In this document: positions 1 to 9,617 of the stretch, one piece after another
Position numbering within the stretch: the stretch's first letter is position 1
How the letters are laid out: each line of letters begins with the position of its first letter
Assembly: GCA_032358255.1 (NCBI GenBank)
Contig: JAULBX010029269.1
Span: 1-64,000 of the forward strand
DNA from: Heterotrichella gracilis
Taxonomy: Eukaryota > Sar > Xanthophyceae > Tribonematales > Xanthonemataceae
DNA length: 64,000 bases
Reading direction: 5' to 3'
Notes under the pieces: generated by a model
The model's input: the letters and a program-made list of their open reading frames with translations, nothing else
What the model was told of the DNA's origin: nothing
The model's database searches: none
Program-made: the position numbers and the translations under genes

Positions 1-1875
1 TGAACCAACAGGACAAACGATGTTTTGTGCAAGCGGAGATACTGTTGATGTTGGTGCAATTGTATTGATACCAATGGTGAAGATCGAGAAAGATCCGCAA
101 GCTGTAGCAGGGTCTAATACACTTACTGTATAAGTTGCCGGATTACTAAACGTGACATTCGTTCCCGTCGCCGTTCCACTTAGACTTACCCAGGTATAGG
201 TGACTGGAGCAGGATAATTACTTGCCGCAATATAATTGATAGTAGGATTAGCACAAGTTATACTTCCTGAACCGGTAACGTTTGTAATTGTTAAGGTAGG
301 GATAGCAGGTGCTGAATTAATATTTACAGTAGCGCTTGTAGAGCAACCAATTAAATCGGTAACAGTAACTGTACAAGGCCCTGTACCAATGGTATACGTA
401 GCCTGTGTTGTTGTAGAGTTAAGAGAGACCGGATTTGGCGACCAGACGATAGTCGCTGGTACCGAGGCAGACCCTGCCGCGGTACAGGAAGCAATTGCGA
501 TCGTTCCACCGCAAGGCGCCTGTTGCACAGAGGCAAAAACTTGTGGAGCCGGAGTAATAGTAACAGTAATAACACGAATAATTGGAAAACATGCACCCGG
601 AGGGTTCATAGTTAAAGTGTAGTTACCTGAAATGTTAGTTGTATAAGTTTGGTTAGTATAAGCAGGAGTTGTGAATGGAGGGTTAACACCCGGACCAGCC
701 CATGAATATGGCCCTAGTCCACCCGGAGCAACAATAGAAGCACCAGTAGCACCACAAGTTGGTAATGTGATAGATGGAGTACCAGCGGCAAATGGATTAC
801 CGTTACCAATAATGGTCATTGGTCCGCATTGTGCATCAAAATAAACATATCCATAGTGACCACCAGCAGTACAATCTGTAGCTACAACGTCAATTTGAAT
901 GTTTTGTCCAATGTATGGAGTTAAGTCAATTGAACTAACTTTCCATTTATTATATACTAATGAACCTGAACCTGTGTAAGGAGTACCTGCAGGTGCATTA
1001 TAATATTGAGGTAAGTTTGTTCCTGTAGTAGGACAAGCAGAACTTGGCGCCGATACTGTAAAGTTTGGACAAGTAATAACTGTAGGACTTGGTAAAGCAG
1101 ATGCGTTTGTTAAGTTAATTTGGAACGCTCCGGCATCACAACAAGTATGGCCAGTTGAGAAAACTGAAATGAAAGCAAATTGGAATAATGCGTTACTTGA
1201 AGTTACAAGGAAAGTTTTTGACAACTTAGCAATAGTGTAGTTATTGATGTTACTGTTGATCCTGATGAAATTTGAACCATACATGTTTGGAATGGTTGGA
1301 TTAACAGAGTTACCTGTATTCGGAGTAGTTCCAAACACAGAGTGAATTGGATAAACACCACTGATAACCGGATCAATATAACCAGAAGCAGGAGCCGTGA
1401 TCAACTCACACTCAGTTGGCGCATTTAAGCAGCAACCACTTAAGTTACAAGAAGTACTTGGAAACTGGTTCAAACCAGAACTTACCGTCCAACCGTTAAT
1501 TTGGTTAGAACTAGTGATCTGACCTGCAGTCGATCCTTCAAAATCTTCATTTACACAAGCTGGAACAACTGATGACTTGTTAGTGTTATAAGTTGAATTC
1601 TTGTATTTATGAATTTTTGGAGTGATACCATATTTAGAGTTAACATATGACCTTTTCAAATGAAACATTCTTACCTTAAACTCTTCTCCTAAAAATCCTT
1701 CAGAGATAGCCGAGTTTCTTGCAGCAGTCTCATCAAAACCCAATAATGAATCGGAGGTAAAGATGTAAGTGTGTGCTGGTGTTTGCGCTGTTTTGTTAAT
1801 TTGCGCATAACTTGCCTGGCAAGCTAGGATCAGTGCAAACACAAACAGTTTCATCATTTTTTGCATTTTTTTCAT
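1..1875 (-). CDS. Secreted PKD/Ig-like multidomain surface protein (3' part outside window)
   Basis: The minus-strand frame is open from the ATG at 1875 to the window edge (625 codons, no stop), so the C-terminus is missing. The N-terminus is a signal peptide: a Lys/Met-rich start, a hydrophobic LFVFALILACQ stretch, and likely cleavage after ASYAQ. Next come a cysteine-rich globular part (CCLNAPTEC, HTCCDAGAF) and, from about residue 370, Ser/Thr/Pro-rich repeats of PKD/HYR type with recurring VTVT, ITCANP and APCGG motifs. Proteins of this build in Bacteroidota normally end in a type IX secretion sorting domain; that part lies beyond base 1, so export by T9SS is inference. Role is probably cell-surface or adhesive. 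It diverges from fabG. Confidence 0.8.
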   Translation of the reverse strand, partial: MKKMQKMMKLFVFALILACQASYAQINKTAQTPAHTYIFTSDSLLGFDETAARNSAISEGFLGEEFKVRMFHLKRSYVNSKYGITPKIHKYKNSTYNTNKSSVVPACVNEDFEGSTAGQITSSNQINGWTVSSGLNQFPSTSCNLSGCCLNAPTECELITAPASGYIDPVISGVYPIHSVFGTTPNTGNSVNPTIPNMYGSNFIRINSNINNYTIAKLSKTFLVTSSNALFQFAFISVFSTGHTCCDAGAFQINLTNASALPSPTVITCPNFTVSAPSSACPTTGTNLPQYYNAPAGTPYTGSGSLVYNKWKVSSIDLTPYIGQNIQIDVVATDCTAGGHYGYVYFDAQCGPMTIIGNGNPFAAGTPSITLPTCGATGASIVAPGGLGPYSWAGPGVNPPFTTPAYTNQTYTTNISGNYTLTMNPPGACFPIIRVITVTITPAPQVFASVQQAPCGGTIAIASCTAAGSASVPATIVWSPNPVSLNSTTTQATYTIGTGPCTVTVTDLIGCSTSATVNINSAPAIPTLTITNVTGSGSITCANPTINYIAASNYPAPVTYTWVSLSGTATGTNVTFSNPATYTVSVLDPATACGSFSIFTIGINTIAPTSTVSPLAQNIVCPVGS

Positions 1876-2012
1876 GTTTTAAAATTCTAATTTAAGTTTG
1901 TAAATATAACTCTTTAGTTTATTTTAACAAATCGCATCAATATTCGTGCCAAAATTGAAAATTTGTTAAAATTCATAGCGTTTTTTGCGTTTTTTTCGTG
2001 TTAAAATAAACT

Positions 2013-2020
2013 TACCTTTG
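2013..2020 (+). promoter_or_regulatory. Bacteroidota -7 promoter box for fabG
   Basis: TACCTTTG matches the TAnnTTTG -7 element of the Bacteroidota primary sigma factor and lies 20 nt before the fabG ATG, giving a very short leader. No clear TTTG -33 box is found at the usual 19-20 nt upstream; the region is a T-run. Confidence 0.5.
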
Positions 2021-2039
2021 AACTTTATACTATAATTAT

Positions 2040-2786
2040 ATGCAATTATTACAAAATAAAGTTGCCCTAATTACTGGCGCAACAAGAGGGATTGGACGCG
2101 GAATTGCTTTAAATTTCGCGCAAAACGGTGCAAATATTGCTTTTACCTATGTTAGTTCTGAAGAAAAAGCCAAAGCTTTTGAGGCCGAACTTCAGGCTTT
2201 AGGGGTAAAAGCTAAAGGTTATAAAAGCGATGCAGGCGACTTTAAAGCTGCTGACGAACTGGTTACCAACGTGGTAGCGGAATTTGGTACCATCGATATC
2301 CTGGTTAACAATGCCGGCATTACACGCGATACTTTATTAATGCGTATGAGCGAGCAGCAATGGGATGAAGTAATGAATGCCAATTTAAAATCTGTTTTTA
2401 ATTTAACTAAGGCGGTTCAACGTCCAATGTTAAAGGCTAAAAAAGGTTCTATTATTAATATGAGTTCAGTTGTAGGTGTTAAAGGTAACGCCGGACAAAG
2501 TAATTATGCTGCTTCAAAAGCGGGTATAATTGGTTTTACAAAATCAATTGCTCTTGAATTGGGTTCCAGAAATATTCGTTCAAATGCAATTGCACCTGGT
2601 TTTATAGAAACTGAAATGACAGCCGCTCTTGATGAAAAAGTTGTTCAGCAATGGCGCGATGGTATTCCATTAAAACGCGGTGGAACTACTGAAGATGTTG
2701 CCAATGTAACTTTATTCCTGGCAAGCGATATGAGTGCATATGTTACCGGCCAGTGCATTAATGTTTGTGGTGGTATGCTTACCTAA
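2040..2786 (+). CDS. fabG: 3-oxoacyl-[acyl-carrier-protein] reductase
   Basis: A classical short-chain dehydrogenase of 248 residues, the usual FabG length. It reduces 3-oxoacyl-ACP with NADPH in cytosolic fatty acid elongation. Visible motifs are the Rossmann glycine motif GATRGIGRG (13-21), NNAG (90-93), catalytic Ser142/143, Tyr156 and Lys160 (YAASK), and the C-terminal YVTGQCINVCGGM typical of FabG. The start is preceded by a TAnnTTTG box and no Shine-Dalgarno, normal for this phylum. The following VWA gene may overlap its last 22 nt. Identification is secure, though FabG paralogues with other substrates exist. Confidence 0.93.
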   Translation: MQLLQNKVALITGATRGIGRGIALNFAQNGANIAFTYVSSEEKAKAFEAELQALGVKAKGYKSDAGDFKAADELVTNVVAEFGTIDILVNNAGITRDTLLMRMSEQQWDEVMNANLKSVFNLTKAVQRPMLKAKKGSIINMSSVVGVKGNAGQSNYAASKAGIIGFTKSIALELGSRNIRSNAIAPGFIETEMTAALDEKVVQQWRDGIPLKRGGTTEDVANVTLFLASDMSAYVTGQCINVCGGMLT

Positions 2787-4876
2787 CGCAACTTAATCTT
2801 TTAAAAAAATTGCTTTCAAAAATAATAGTTAATAGTCCATGGTATTTTTTTTTATTAAGCTTGTTTTTAGGCTTGGTAGTTGCCCTTCTTTTATATTATA
2901 AGAATAAAAAAAATGCCGATGTTCCAAAAAGTGTAACACGTTTATTATTTGTTCTACGTTTTTGCAGCGTTACTTTAATTTCCCTGTTCCTGCTTTCGAT
3001 CTTCTTAAAACAATTAAAGAACGAAACTCAAAATCCCGTTATCATAATTGCTATTGATAATTCTTCCTCTATGGTCATGCAAAAAGATAGTCTTGAAATT
3101 AAAAAAGACCTTCTCGTAAAACTTGAAACATTCAAAAATAACATTTCAAAGAATTTTGAAGTAAAGACACTATTATTTGGAAACAAAACTTCTTCTTCAA
3201 AAGAAATCCCTTCTTTTAATGAAAAAGAAACAGACATTTCTAACTTACTTTCTGAAATAGAAAATAATTTTTCTGATCAAAATATTGGCGCTTTAGTTCT
3301 TGTAAGCGATGGTATCTATAACAAAGGATCCAATCCAATTTACGCTTCCGAAAAATTAAACTACCCCATTTATCCAATTGCGATTGGCGATACAAGCGAG
3401 ATAAAAGATCTGGCAATTCAAAAAATAAATCATAATCAGGTAGCTTATTTAGGAAATATTTTTCCTGCTGAAGTTATTGTTACAGCAAAAAATTTTATTG
3501 GTAAAGAAGTTGTTGTCAGCTTGTTTCAAAATCAAATCGAAAAAGCAAAACAAACTTTAAAAATAAATTCAGACAATTTTCTAGCCACCTGTAATTTTAC
3601 ATTTAATGCAAACACAGTTGGCGTTTCCAAATACAATGTAAGAATAACCGTTTTGGAAGAAGAAAAAAATATTTTAAATAACCAGCAAACTTTTGTAGTA
3701 GATGTAATTGATAATAAAGAAAAAATTCTGCTACTCGCTACCGCCCCCCACCCCGATATTGCAGCCATTAAAGATGCCATTTTAAACAGCACTAGTTACG
3801 AAGTGGAGTATGGTCTTTCAGCGGAATTTAAAAAGCCTTTAAAACAATATAGCCTTATTATTTTGCACGGGCCTTTAACAAATCAAAACCCAATTATTAA
3901 TGACTGTAAAATAAATTCAATTCCTTTTTGGATCGTTAATCCAACCTCATCAGAAAATTTACTGGGCATAAAGATCAATTCAGCACTTAATCGCTTTAAC
4001 GATGCGGAAGCTTTTATCAATCCTTCATTTGGTTTGTTTACAATAAGCGATGAGCTAAAAAAATTCACCAAAGAATTGCCTGCTATAAAAACTTTTTTCG
4101 GTAATTATGTGATGGGCAATGGCAGCAATGCTTTATTGCATCAGCGTATTGGTGTGGTAGAAACAGACAATCCCATTTTATTTTTTTCTGAAATTAATGG
4201 TTTAAAGAACAGTGTTTTTATTGGCGATGGCTTATGGAAATGGAAAATGCGCGATTTTGCAGAACACACAAATAATAATTTATTTAATGAGTTAATAAGT
4301 AAATCGGTTCAATACCTTTCTGTTAAAAGCGATAAGAGTTTTTTCAGGATAATAGCTCCAAAAACATTTAACGAGAACGAAACGATAGAGCTTGGTGCCG
4401 AAGTTTATAATAAAAGTTACGAGCTAATTACCGAGCCGGATGTAGCACTCACCTTATCAAATGCCGAAGGAAAAAAATTCAATTATACTTTTAGCAAAAC
4501 ATCCAATGCGTATAAATTAAACTTAGGCCTTTTACCTTTTGGCGAATATAAATACGAAGCTAAAGTAAAAGTTAATGGCGAGTTATTTGTAAAACAAGGC
4601 AGCATTTTAGTTAAGGAAATTGTATCTGAAAAAATAAATACTGTAGCCAATCACCAGGTTTTAAATGCTATGGCAAAACGCACAGCCGGTAAGTTATTTT
4701 ACAAAGATCAATTAGACTTATTAGAAAAAGAGATCTTAAAAAATGAGCAAATAAAACCTATCACTTACTCGCAAAATAACACCACTTTATTAATAGATCT
4801 TAAATGGCTATTTTGGTTAATTTTAATTTTCCTTTCTGTAGAATGGTATTTTAGAAAGCGTTATTCATCTATCTAA
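2765..4876 (+). CDS. VWA-domain membrane protein (BatA-like / GATase-like)
   Basis: A 703-residue membrane protein. Two N-terminal hydrophobic helices (about 25-45 and 58-81) precede a von Willebrand A-like domain whose MIDAS metal motif DNSSS (Asp98, Ser100, Ser102) is intact. A long periplasmic beta-rich region follows, with one C-terminal helix (about 675-695) and a basic tail. This build matches Bacteroidota proteins related to BatA/aerotolerance regulators that pair a VWA with a glutamine-amidotransferase-like fold; the substrate or partner is unknown. The ATG at 2765 overlaps fabG by 22 nt. A start at the in-frame TTG at 2810, giving LLSKIIVNSPW, is also possible, so the N-terminus is uncertain. 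It is followed 9 nt later by a small lipoprotein gene. Confidence 0.75.
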   Translation: MWWYAYLTQLNLLKKLLSKIIVNSPWYFFLLSLFLGLVVALLLYYKNKKNADVPKSVTRLLFVLRFCSVTLISLFLLSIFLKQLKNETQNPVIIIAIDNSSSMVMQKDSLEIKKDLLVKLETFKNNISKNFEVKTLLFGNKTSSSKEIPSFNEKETDISNLLSEIENNFSDQNIGALVLVSDGIYNKGSNPIYASEKLNYPIYPIAIGDTSEIKDLAIQKINHNQVAYLGNIFPAEVIVTAKNFIGKEVVVSLFQNQIEKAKQTLKINSDNFLATCNFTFNANTVGVSKYNVRITVLEEEKNILNNQQTFVVDVIDNKEKILLLATAPHPDIAAIKDAILNSTSYEVEYGLSAEFKKPLKQYSLIILHGPLTNQNPIINDCKINSIPFWIVNPTSSENLLGIKINSALNRFNDAEAFINPSFGLFTISDELKKFTKELPAIKTFFGNYVMGNGSNALLHQRIGVVETDNPILFFSEINGLKNSVFIGDGLWKWKMRDFAEHTNNNLFNELISKSVQYLSVKSDKSFFRIIAPKTFNENETIELGAEVYNKSYELITEPDVALTLSNAEGKKFNYTFSKTSNAYKLNLGLLPFGEYKYEAKVKVNGELFVKQGSILVKEIVSEKINTVANHQVLNAMAKRTAGKLFYKDQLDLLEKEILKNEQIKPITYSQNNTTLLIDLKWLFWLILIFLSVEWYFRKRYSSI

Positions 4877-4885
4877 ACTCAATTA

Positions 4886-5242
4886 ATGTTAAAAACAATT
4901 TATAGACCTTTTCTGCTGCTTTTTTGCATTTCATGCCTGCAATTTTGCAGTTTAACACAGATAAAAGACGAATCCCCAAAAATAAATAGTGTGGAAAATG
5001 GAACTAAATTTAAAATTAACCTTCCCGAAGATCATTCGAGCGGGTATATTTGGCAGTTAGGCGAAAACTATGATAAAAGTCTTATAAAAGACCTTGGGGC
5101 GGTTTGGCACGGCAACGAAAAAGGAATTGACTTCAACCTGAAAGCCTTGTCAGTAGGGCAAACCACGCTATCCTTCGTTTCCAGAAAATATAATGATACA
5201 GCAGATTATAAAATCTTTATTGTTAATATTTTTAACAAATAA
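4886..5242 (+). CDS. Chagasin-like (I42) cysteine-protease inhibitor lipoprotein
   Basis: A 118-residue protein with a hydrophobic leader and cysteines at the end of the signal region (ISC, QFC), suggesting a lipoprotein. The mature part shows the chagasin family pattern: HSSGYIWQL corresponds to the NPTTGYxW loop, followed by GIDFNLKALSVGQTTLSF, matching the GxxxFxxxAxxxGxTxLxF core. Family members inhibit papain-like cysteine proteases. The final RPW loop is replaced by RKYND, so inhibitory strength is uncertain. It starts 9 nt after the VWA gene and probably shares its transcript. Confidence 0.7.
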   Translation: MLKTIYRPFLLLFCISCLQFCSLTQIKDESPKINSVENGTKFKINLPEDHSSGYIWQLGENYDKSLIKDLGAVWHGNEKGIDFNLKALSVGQTTLSFVSRKYNDTADYKIFIVNIFNK

Positions 5243-5309
5243 TTTTTATAGTCTCGATCCAAATACTATCTTTACGTTGCTATAAAACACACAACTAAAT
5301 TTATTAAAA

Positions 5310-6404
5310 ATGAGTAACCAAAACGTCGTTCGGTTTAACAACTCAAACCGACTATTTTATACCGAACTTAAAAAAAGAGTTGATTCTTACTTTAGGGACA
5401 ACAAGATTAGTAAAAGCGGTAATGCTAATATGTACATTAAAACAGCATTTATGTTTGCCGCCTACTTTACCCCTTATTTACTTATTACATTAGGCGTCTT
5501 CGACAGCAGATGGATCTGGTTCTTTCTTGCTGTAACCATGGGTTTTGCAAAAGCAGGTATTGGCCTTTGCGTTATGCACGATGCTAATCACGGCAGCTAC
5601 AGCAAAAACACAAAACTTAACCGAATCTTAGGCTACGCTACCCTTAATATACTTGGCGGACACTCTTTAAACTGGAGAATTCAACATAATGTTATTCACC
5701 ACACCTACACGAACGTTCATGAAGTGGATGAAGATATTGCTCCTCCCGGCTTTATGCGCTTTGAACCGCACGCTAAGCACAAATGGATCCATAAACTACA
5801 GTTCATCTACGCTTGGTTCTTTTACGGTATGATGACCTTAATGTGGAGTACCACAAAGGATTTTAAACAATTAGCGCGTTATAACAAAGCCGGTCATTTA
5901 AAAACAGCCAACACTACTTTTGCAACTGAATTAACATTAGTAATTATCTCTAAGTTCATCTATTACGGTTATATGTTACTTCCTTACTTTCTAGTAAAAG
6001 AAATGACCTTCTTAAACTGGCTTTGTGGCTTTTTAGTATTGCATTATATTGCCGGAGTTATTTTAGCTATGATCTTCCAACCTGCGCACGTAGTTGCAGA
6101 AACTGAGTTTCCGCTGCCGAACGAAGAAGGTAATATCGAAAATCATTGGGCTGTACACCAGTTAGCAACTACAATGAATTTTGCTACTGGAGATCCGGTT
6201 TTTTCATGGCTTGTAGGTGGCTTAAATCATCAGGTAGAACATCACCTATTCCCTACTATTTGCCACGTACATTACCCTAAAATTTCTAAGATCGTAAAGG
6301 ATACAGCTAAAGAATTTAACTTGCCTTATTTAGACAAAAAAACCTTCGCTGGCGCTTTATGGTCGCACGAAAAACTACTTTATAAATTAGGCCGCGCTGC
6401 TTAA
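5310..6404 (+). CDS. Acyl-CoA/acyl-lipid fatty acid desaturase (front-end type)
   Basis: A 364-residue integral membrane di-iron desaturase. All three histidine boxes are present: HDANH (90-94), HNVIHH (126-131) and NHQVEHH near residue 308. The Gln in the third box in place of His is characteristic of front-end (delta-5/6-like) desaturases, but no cytochrome b5 domain is fused, so electrons must come from another protein. Hydrophobic segments near 45-85 and 205-250 fit four TM helices. It introduces a double bond into membrane fatty acids; the position cannot be read from the sequence. A strong terminator follows at 6423. Confidence 0.88.
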   Translation: MSNQNVVRFNNSNRLFYTELKKRVDSYFRDNKISKSGNANMYIKTAFMFAAYFTPYLLITLGVFDSRWIWFFLAVTMGFAKAGIGLCVMHDANHGSYSKNTKLNRILGYATLNILGGHSLNWRIQHNVIHHTYTNVHEVDEDIAPPGFMRFEPHAKHKWIHKLQFIYAWFFYGMMTLMWSTTKDFKQLARYNKAGHLKTANTTFATELTLVIISKFIYYGYMLLPYFLVKEMTFLNWLCGFLVLHYIAGVILAMIFQPAHVVAETEFPLPNEEGNIENHWAVHQLATTMNFATGDPVFSWLVGGLNHQVEHHLFPTICHVHYPKISKIVKDTAKEFNLPYLDKKTFAGALWSHEKLLYKLGRAA

Positions 6405-6422
6405 TTCTTAACACAATTCTAA

Positions 6423-6454
6423 AAAAAGGCTTTACTAATAATAAAGCCTTTTTT
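6423..6454 (+). terminator. Rho-independent terminator after the desaturase
   Basis: A 12-bp perfect stem, AAAAAGGCTTTA (6423-6434) with TAAAGCCTTTTT (6442-6453), and a 7-nt loop, ending in a T-run. It isolates the desaturase from lpdA. Confidence 0.85.
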
Positions 6455-6523
6455 GTTTTTATTCCAACCCTGATATTTCCAAAAAAACTGTAACTTCGGG
6501 TTGATTTTTAATCTCAATTATTT

Positions 6524-7930
6524 ATGGAAAAATTTGATGTTACAATTATCGGAGCCGGTCCCGGTGGATATGTTGCTGCAATTCGTTGCGCGCAATTAGG
6601 TATGAAAACTGCTTTGATAGAAAAATATCCTGCATTAGGAGGAACTTGTTTGAACGTAGGCTGTATTCCTTCAAAAGCTTTATTAGATTCGAGTGAACAT
6701 TTTCACAATGCCCTTCATAATTTTAAAGAACATGGCATTGATATTAATACCCCAAAGCCTAACATTAAACAAATGATAGAGCGTAAACGCGGCGTTGTAA
6801 AAATGACGGTTGATGGTATTAATTTTTTAATGAAAAAAAATAAGATCACCGTTTTTACAGGACATGGGTCTTTCGTTACAAAAAACACAATCGAGATTGC
6901 AAAAGCAGATGGTTCTAAAGAAACCATTGAAACTGCAAAAACAATTATAGCTACCGGTTCAAAACCTTCTTCACTTCCGGGAATCGAGATCGATAAAAAA
7001 CGCGTGATCACTTCTACAGAAGCATTAGAGCTACAAGAGATACCAAAACACCTTATCATTATTGGTGGTGGTGTTATTGGTTTGGAATTAGGAAGTGTTT
7101 ACGGACGTTTGGGGAGCAAAGTAACCGTTGTTGAATTCATGGATCGTATCATCGCTGGTATGGATGGCGCTTTAAGCAAAGAATTACAACGCGTTCTTAA
7201 AAAAGAACTAAGCTTTGAGTTTTTAACCAAACATAAAGTTACCGGCACTAAAGCAACTGCCAAAGAGGTAACCGTTAGTGCCTTAAATAGCAAAGATGAA
7301 AAAGTTGAAATTAAAGGTGATTATTGTTTAGTAGCTGTTGGCAGAAAACCATACACGGATAATTTGGGTCTTGAAAAAATTGGCGTGAAAGTAGATAATC
7401 GTGGTAAGATAGAAACAGATGATCATTTACGCACAAACGTAGAAGGCATCTATGCTATAGGCGATGTTATTAAAGGTGCTATGCTTGCGCATAAAGCTGA
7501 AGAAGAAGGTGTGTTTGTTGCCGAACAAATGGCTGGACAAAAACCTCACATCGATTATAACTTAATTCCTGGTGTTGTTTATACCTGGCCCGAAGTGGCT
7601 GCTGTTGGTTTAACTGAAGAACAATTAAAAGAACAAGGCAGAAAATATAAAGTTGGCTCATTTCCATTTAAAGCAAGTGGAAGAGCCCGTGCAAGTATGG
7701 ATACAGATGGTTTTGTAAAAGTATTAGCTGATGAAACCACTGATGAAATTTTAGGTGTTCATATGATCGGTCCGCGCACCGCTGATATGATCGCAGAAGC
7801 AGTTGTTGCTATGGAATACAAAGCTAGTGCCGAAGATATTTCTCGCATGAGTCATGCGCATCCAACATTTACAGAAAGCATGAAAGAAGCATGTTTGGAC
7901 GCAACCGGCAAACGCGCATTACATATTTAA
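6524..7930 (+). CDS. lpdA: Dihydrolipoyl dehydrogenase
   Basis: 468 residues, the family's usual length. It is the E3 flavoprotein that reoxidises dihydrolipoamide in pyruvate/2-oxoglutarate dehydrogenase and glycine cleavage complexes. Visible are the FAD motif GAGPGG (10-15), the redox disulfide GGTCLNVGCIPS (Cys42, Cys47), the NAD motif GGGVIGLELG, the second FAD motif YAIGD, and the C-terminal active-site dyad HAHPTFTE (His446, Glu451). It stands alone here with no E1/E2 genes, as is common in Bacteroidota. Confidence 0.95.
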   Translation: MEKFDVTIIGAGPGGYVAAIRCAQLGMKTALIEKYPALGGTCLNVGCIPSKALLDSSEHFHNALHNFKEHGIDINTPKPNIKQMIERKRGVVKMTVDGINFLMKKNKITVFTGHGSFVTKNTIEIAKADGSKETIETAKTIIATGSKPSSLPGIEIDKKRVITSTEALELQEIPKHLIIIGGGVIGLELGSVYGRLGSKVTVVEFMDRIIAGMDGALSKELQRVLKKELSFEFLTKHKVTGTKATAKEVTVSALNSKDEKVEIKGDYCLVAVGRKPYTDNLGLEKIGVKVDNRGKIETDDHLRTNVEGIYAIGDVIKGAMLAHKAEEEGVFVAEQMAGQKPHIDYNLIPGVVYTWPEVAAVGLTEEQLKEQGRKYKVGSFPFKASGRARASMDTDGFVKVLADETTDEILGVHMIGPRTADMIAEAVVAMEYKASAEDISRMSHAHPTFTESMKEACLDATGKRALHI

Positions 7931-7966
7931 TTATAGCATTACCTAAAGCAATAAGATCAAACTAAA

Positions 7967-8965
7967 ATGCACGCAGGTAAAAGATTCACTTTAAAACAGG
8001 TTATATTCTGGACAAGGAGAGACATCTATTTTTTCTTTGAATATTCTATAATTGTTACCTCCCTACACTATTTTCTTGGAGTAAGATGGCTAATAATTCC
8101 TTGGGTGGCCATCGGATTAGTTGGTACAGCAGCCGCTTTTTTGATTGGTTTTAAGAATACGCAAACTTATGCAAGATTGTGGGAGGCAAGACAAGTTTGG
8201 GGCGGAATAGTTAATAGTAGCAGAACCTGGGGTATCCTGGTAAGAGATATGGTTCATGCTGACAAAAATGTTGTTCGCGAAATAATATACAGGCACATCG
8301 CCTGGCTTACCGCTTTACGTTTTCAATTACGAGAGTACAGGGTTTGGGAAACAACCAAACTGAAAAGTAACATAGAATTTCAAAGATATTTTAGTGTGCC
8401 CGAGTACGAAACTAAAATGGAGGATGAATTAAAAAAATATTTATCTGCTTCCGATCTTGAATACGTTCTAACAAAGAAAAATAAAGCGGCGCAGATCATC
8501 GCCATGCAATCGGCCCATTTAAAAAATTTAAAAGCGGAAGGAAAATTATCAGAATTTGATTTTATTGAGTTAGAAAAAATGCTCGCTTCGTTTTACGAAG
8601 ATCAGGGAAAATCTGAACGTATTAAAAATTTTCCTTACCCAAGACAATTTGCAACCATCAATCAAATGTTTGTTCGCCTTTTCATCGCCATGCTACCTCT
8701 CGGAATTATACAAGAATTTGGTAAACTTACCGATGGTCCGGAAGATCTTTTTATTTGGGCAACAGTACCATGTTCTGTAATTGTAGCTTTTGTTTTTCAT
8801 TTAATGGAACGTATTGGCGAAGCAACCGAAAACCCTTTTGAAGGCGGCGCCAACGACGTGCCTATCTCAGCCATTTCGCGTTCTATTGAAATAGATCTGC
8901 GCGATATGTTGGATGAAAAAAATCTGCCAAAACCACTCACACCTATAAACGATATTTTATTATAA
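7967..8965 (+). CDS. Bestrophin-family anion channel (first copy)
   Basis: 332 residues with the bestrophin/UPF0187 layout: an N-terminal amphipathic stretch, TM helices near 25-60 and 230-275, and the conserved signature FKNTQTYARLWEARQVWG (about 63-80). The C-terminal ENPFEGGANDVPI loop resembles the acidic cluster of eukaryotic bestrophins. Family members form pentameric channels for Cl- or bicarbonate. Carbonic anhydrase starts 1 nt after its stop and overlaps purE, so bicarbonate handling is a plausible role (inference). It shares the fold but little sequence with the second copy at 13104. Confidence 0.85.
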   Translation: MHAGKRFTLKQVIFWTRRDIYFFFEYSIIVTSLHYFLGVRWLIIPWVAIGLVGTAAAFLIGFKNTQTYARLWEARQVWGGIVNSSRTWGILVRDMVHADKNVVREIIYRHIAWLTALRFQLREYRVWETTKLKSNIEFQRYFSVPEYETKMEDELKKYLSASDLEYVLTKKNKAAQIIAMQSAHLKNLKAEGKLSEFDFIELEKMLASFYEDQGKSERIKNFPYPRQFATINQMFVRLFIAMLPLGIIQEFGKLTDGPEDLFIWATVPCSVIVAFVFHLMERIGEATENPFEGGANDVPISAISRSIEIDLRDMLDEKNLPKPLTPINDILL

Positions 8966-8966
8966 A

Positions 8967-9617
8967 ATGAACATACAAGATATATTTAAGAACAACCAAA
9001 ATTGGGTAGCAGAAAAGCTAGCAAACGATAAAGATTATTTTGAGAATCTATCTAAAGGACAAACACCTTCGATATTATATATTGGTTGTTCGGATAGCAG
9101 AGTAACAGCGGAAGAAATGATGGGCGTTCATCCGGGCGAAGTTTTTGTGCATCGCAATATTGCAAATCTTGTAAACAATGTTGACCTTAATGTAATGTCA
9201 GTAATTAATTACGGTGTAAGGCATTTAAAAGTTAAACACATTGTTGTTTGCGGCCATTATTATTGTGGTGGCGTAAAAGCCGCTATGCAAGCTTCTGACC
9301 TAGGAATACTTAACCCCTGGTTAAGAGGTATAAGAGACGTTTACCGCTTGCACAAAAATGAGTTGAATTGTATTACGGATGAGGACGAACGCTATAATCG
9401 TTTGATAGAATTAAATGTGCAGGAACAATGTATCAATATTATTAAAACCGCAGCAGTTCAACAAGCGTATTATGAGTGGGGACTTGCCGTACACGGTTGG
9501 ATCTTTGATATAAAGACGGGTAAATTGAAAGATTTAAATATTAACTTTGATAAAGTATTAAAGAATATTATGGAGATCTATGATCTGAATCAAAAACCTT
9601 CAATTGAGAAAATATGA
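8967..9617 (+). CDS. can: Beta-class carbonic anhydrase
   Basis: 216 residues. It interconverts CO2 and bicarbonate in the cytosol. Zinc ligands and catalytic dyad are visible: CSDSR (Cys41, Asp43, Arg45), then [10 protein letters not shown] (His97, Cys100), with HRNIAN between them. The gene is wedged between a bestrophin gene (1-nt gap) and purE (ATGA overlap), an arrangement that suggests translation coupling and a common link to bicarbonate supply. Confidence 0.95.
   Translation: MNIQDIFKNNQNWVAEKLANDKDYFENLSKGQTPSILYIGCSDSRVTAEEMMGVHPGEVFVHRNIANLVNNVDLNVMSVINYGVRHLKVKHIVVCGHYYCGGVKAAMQASDLGILNPWLRGIRDVYRLHKNELNCITDEDERYNRLIELNVQEQCINIIKTAAVQQAYYEWGLAVHGWIFDIKTGKLKDLNINFDKVLKNIMEIYDLNQKPSIEKI

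Noticed and set aside
236-622. 128-codon plus-strand ORF inside the PKD-type gene
   Set aside because: It is antisense to a long open frame with a signal peptide and family-like repeats, and its protein has no plausible fold or start context.
1924-1932. TTTAACAAA as another copy of the light-block operator
   Set aside because: Only a partial half-site with no partner arm at the 14-nt spacing; expected by chance in AT-rich DNA.
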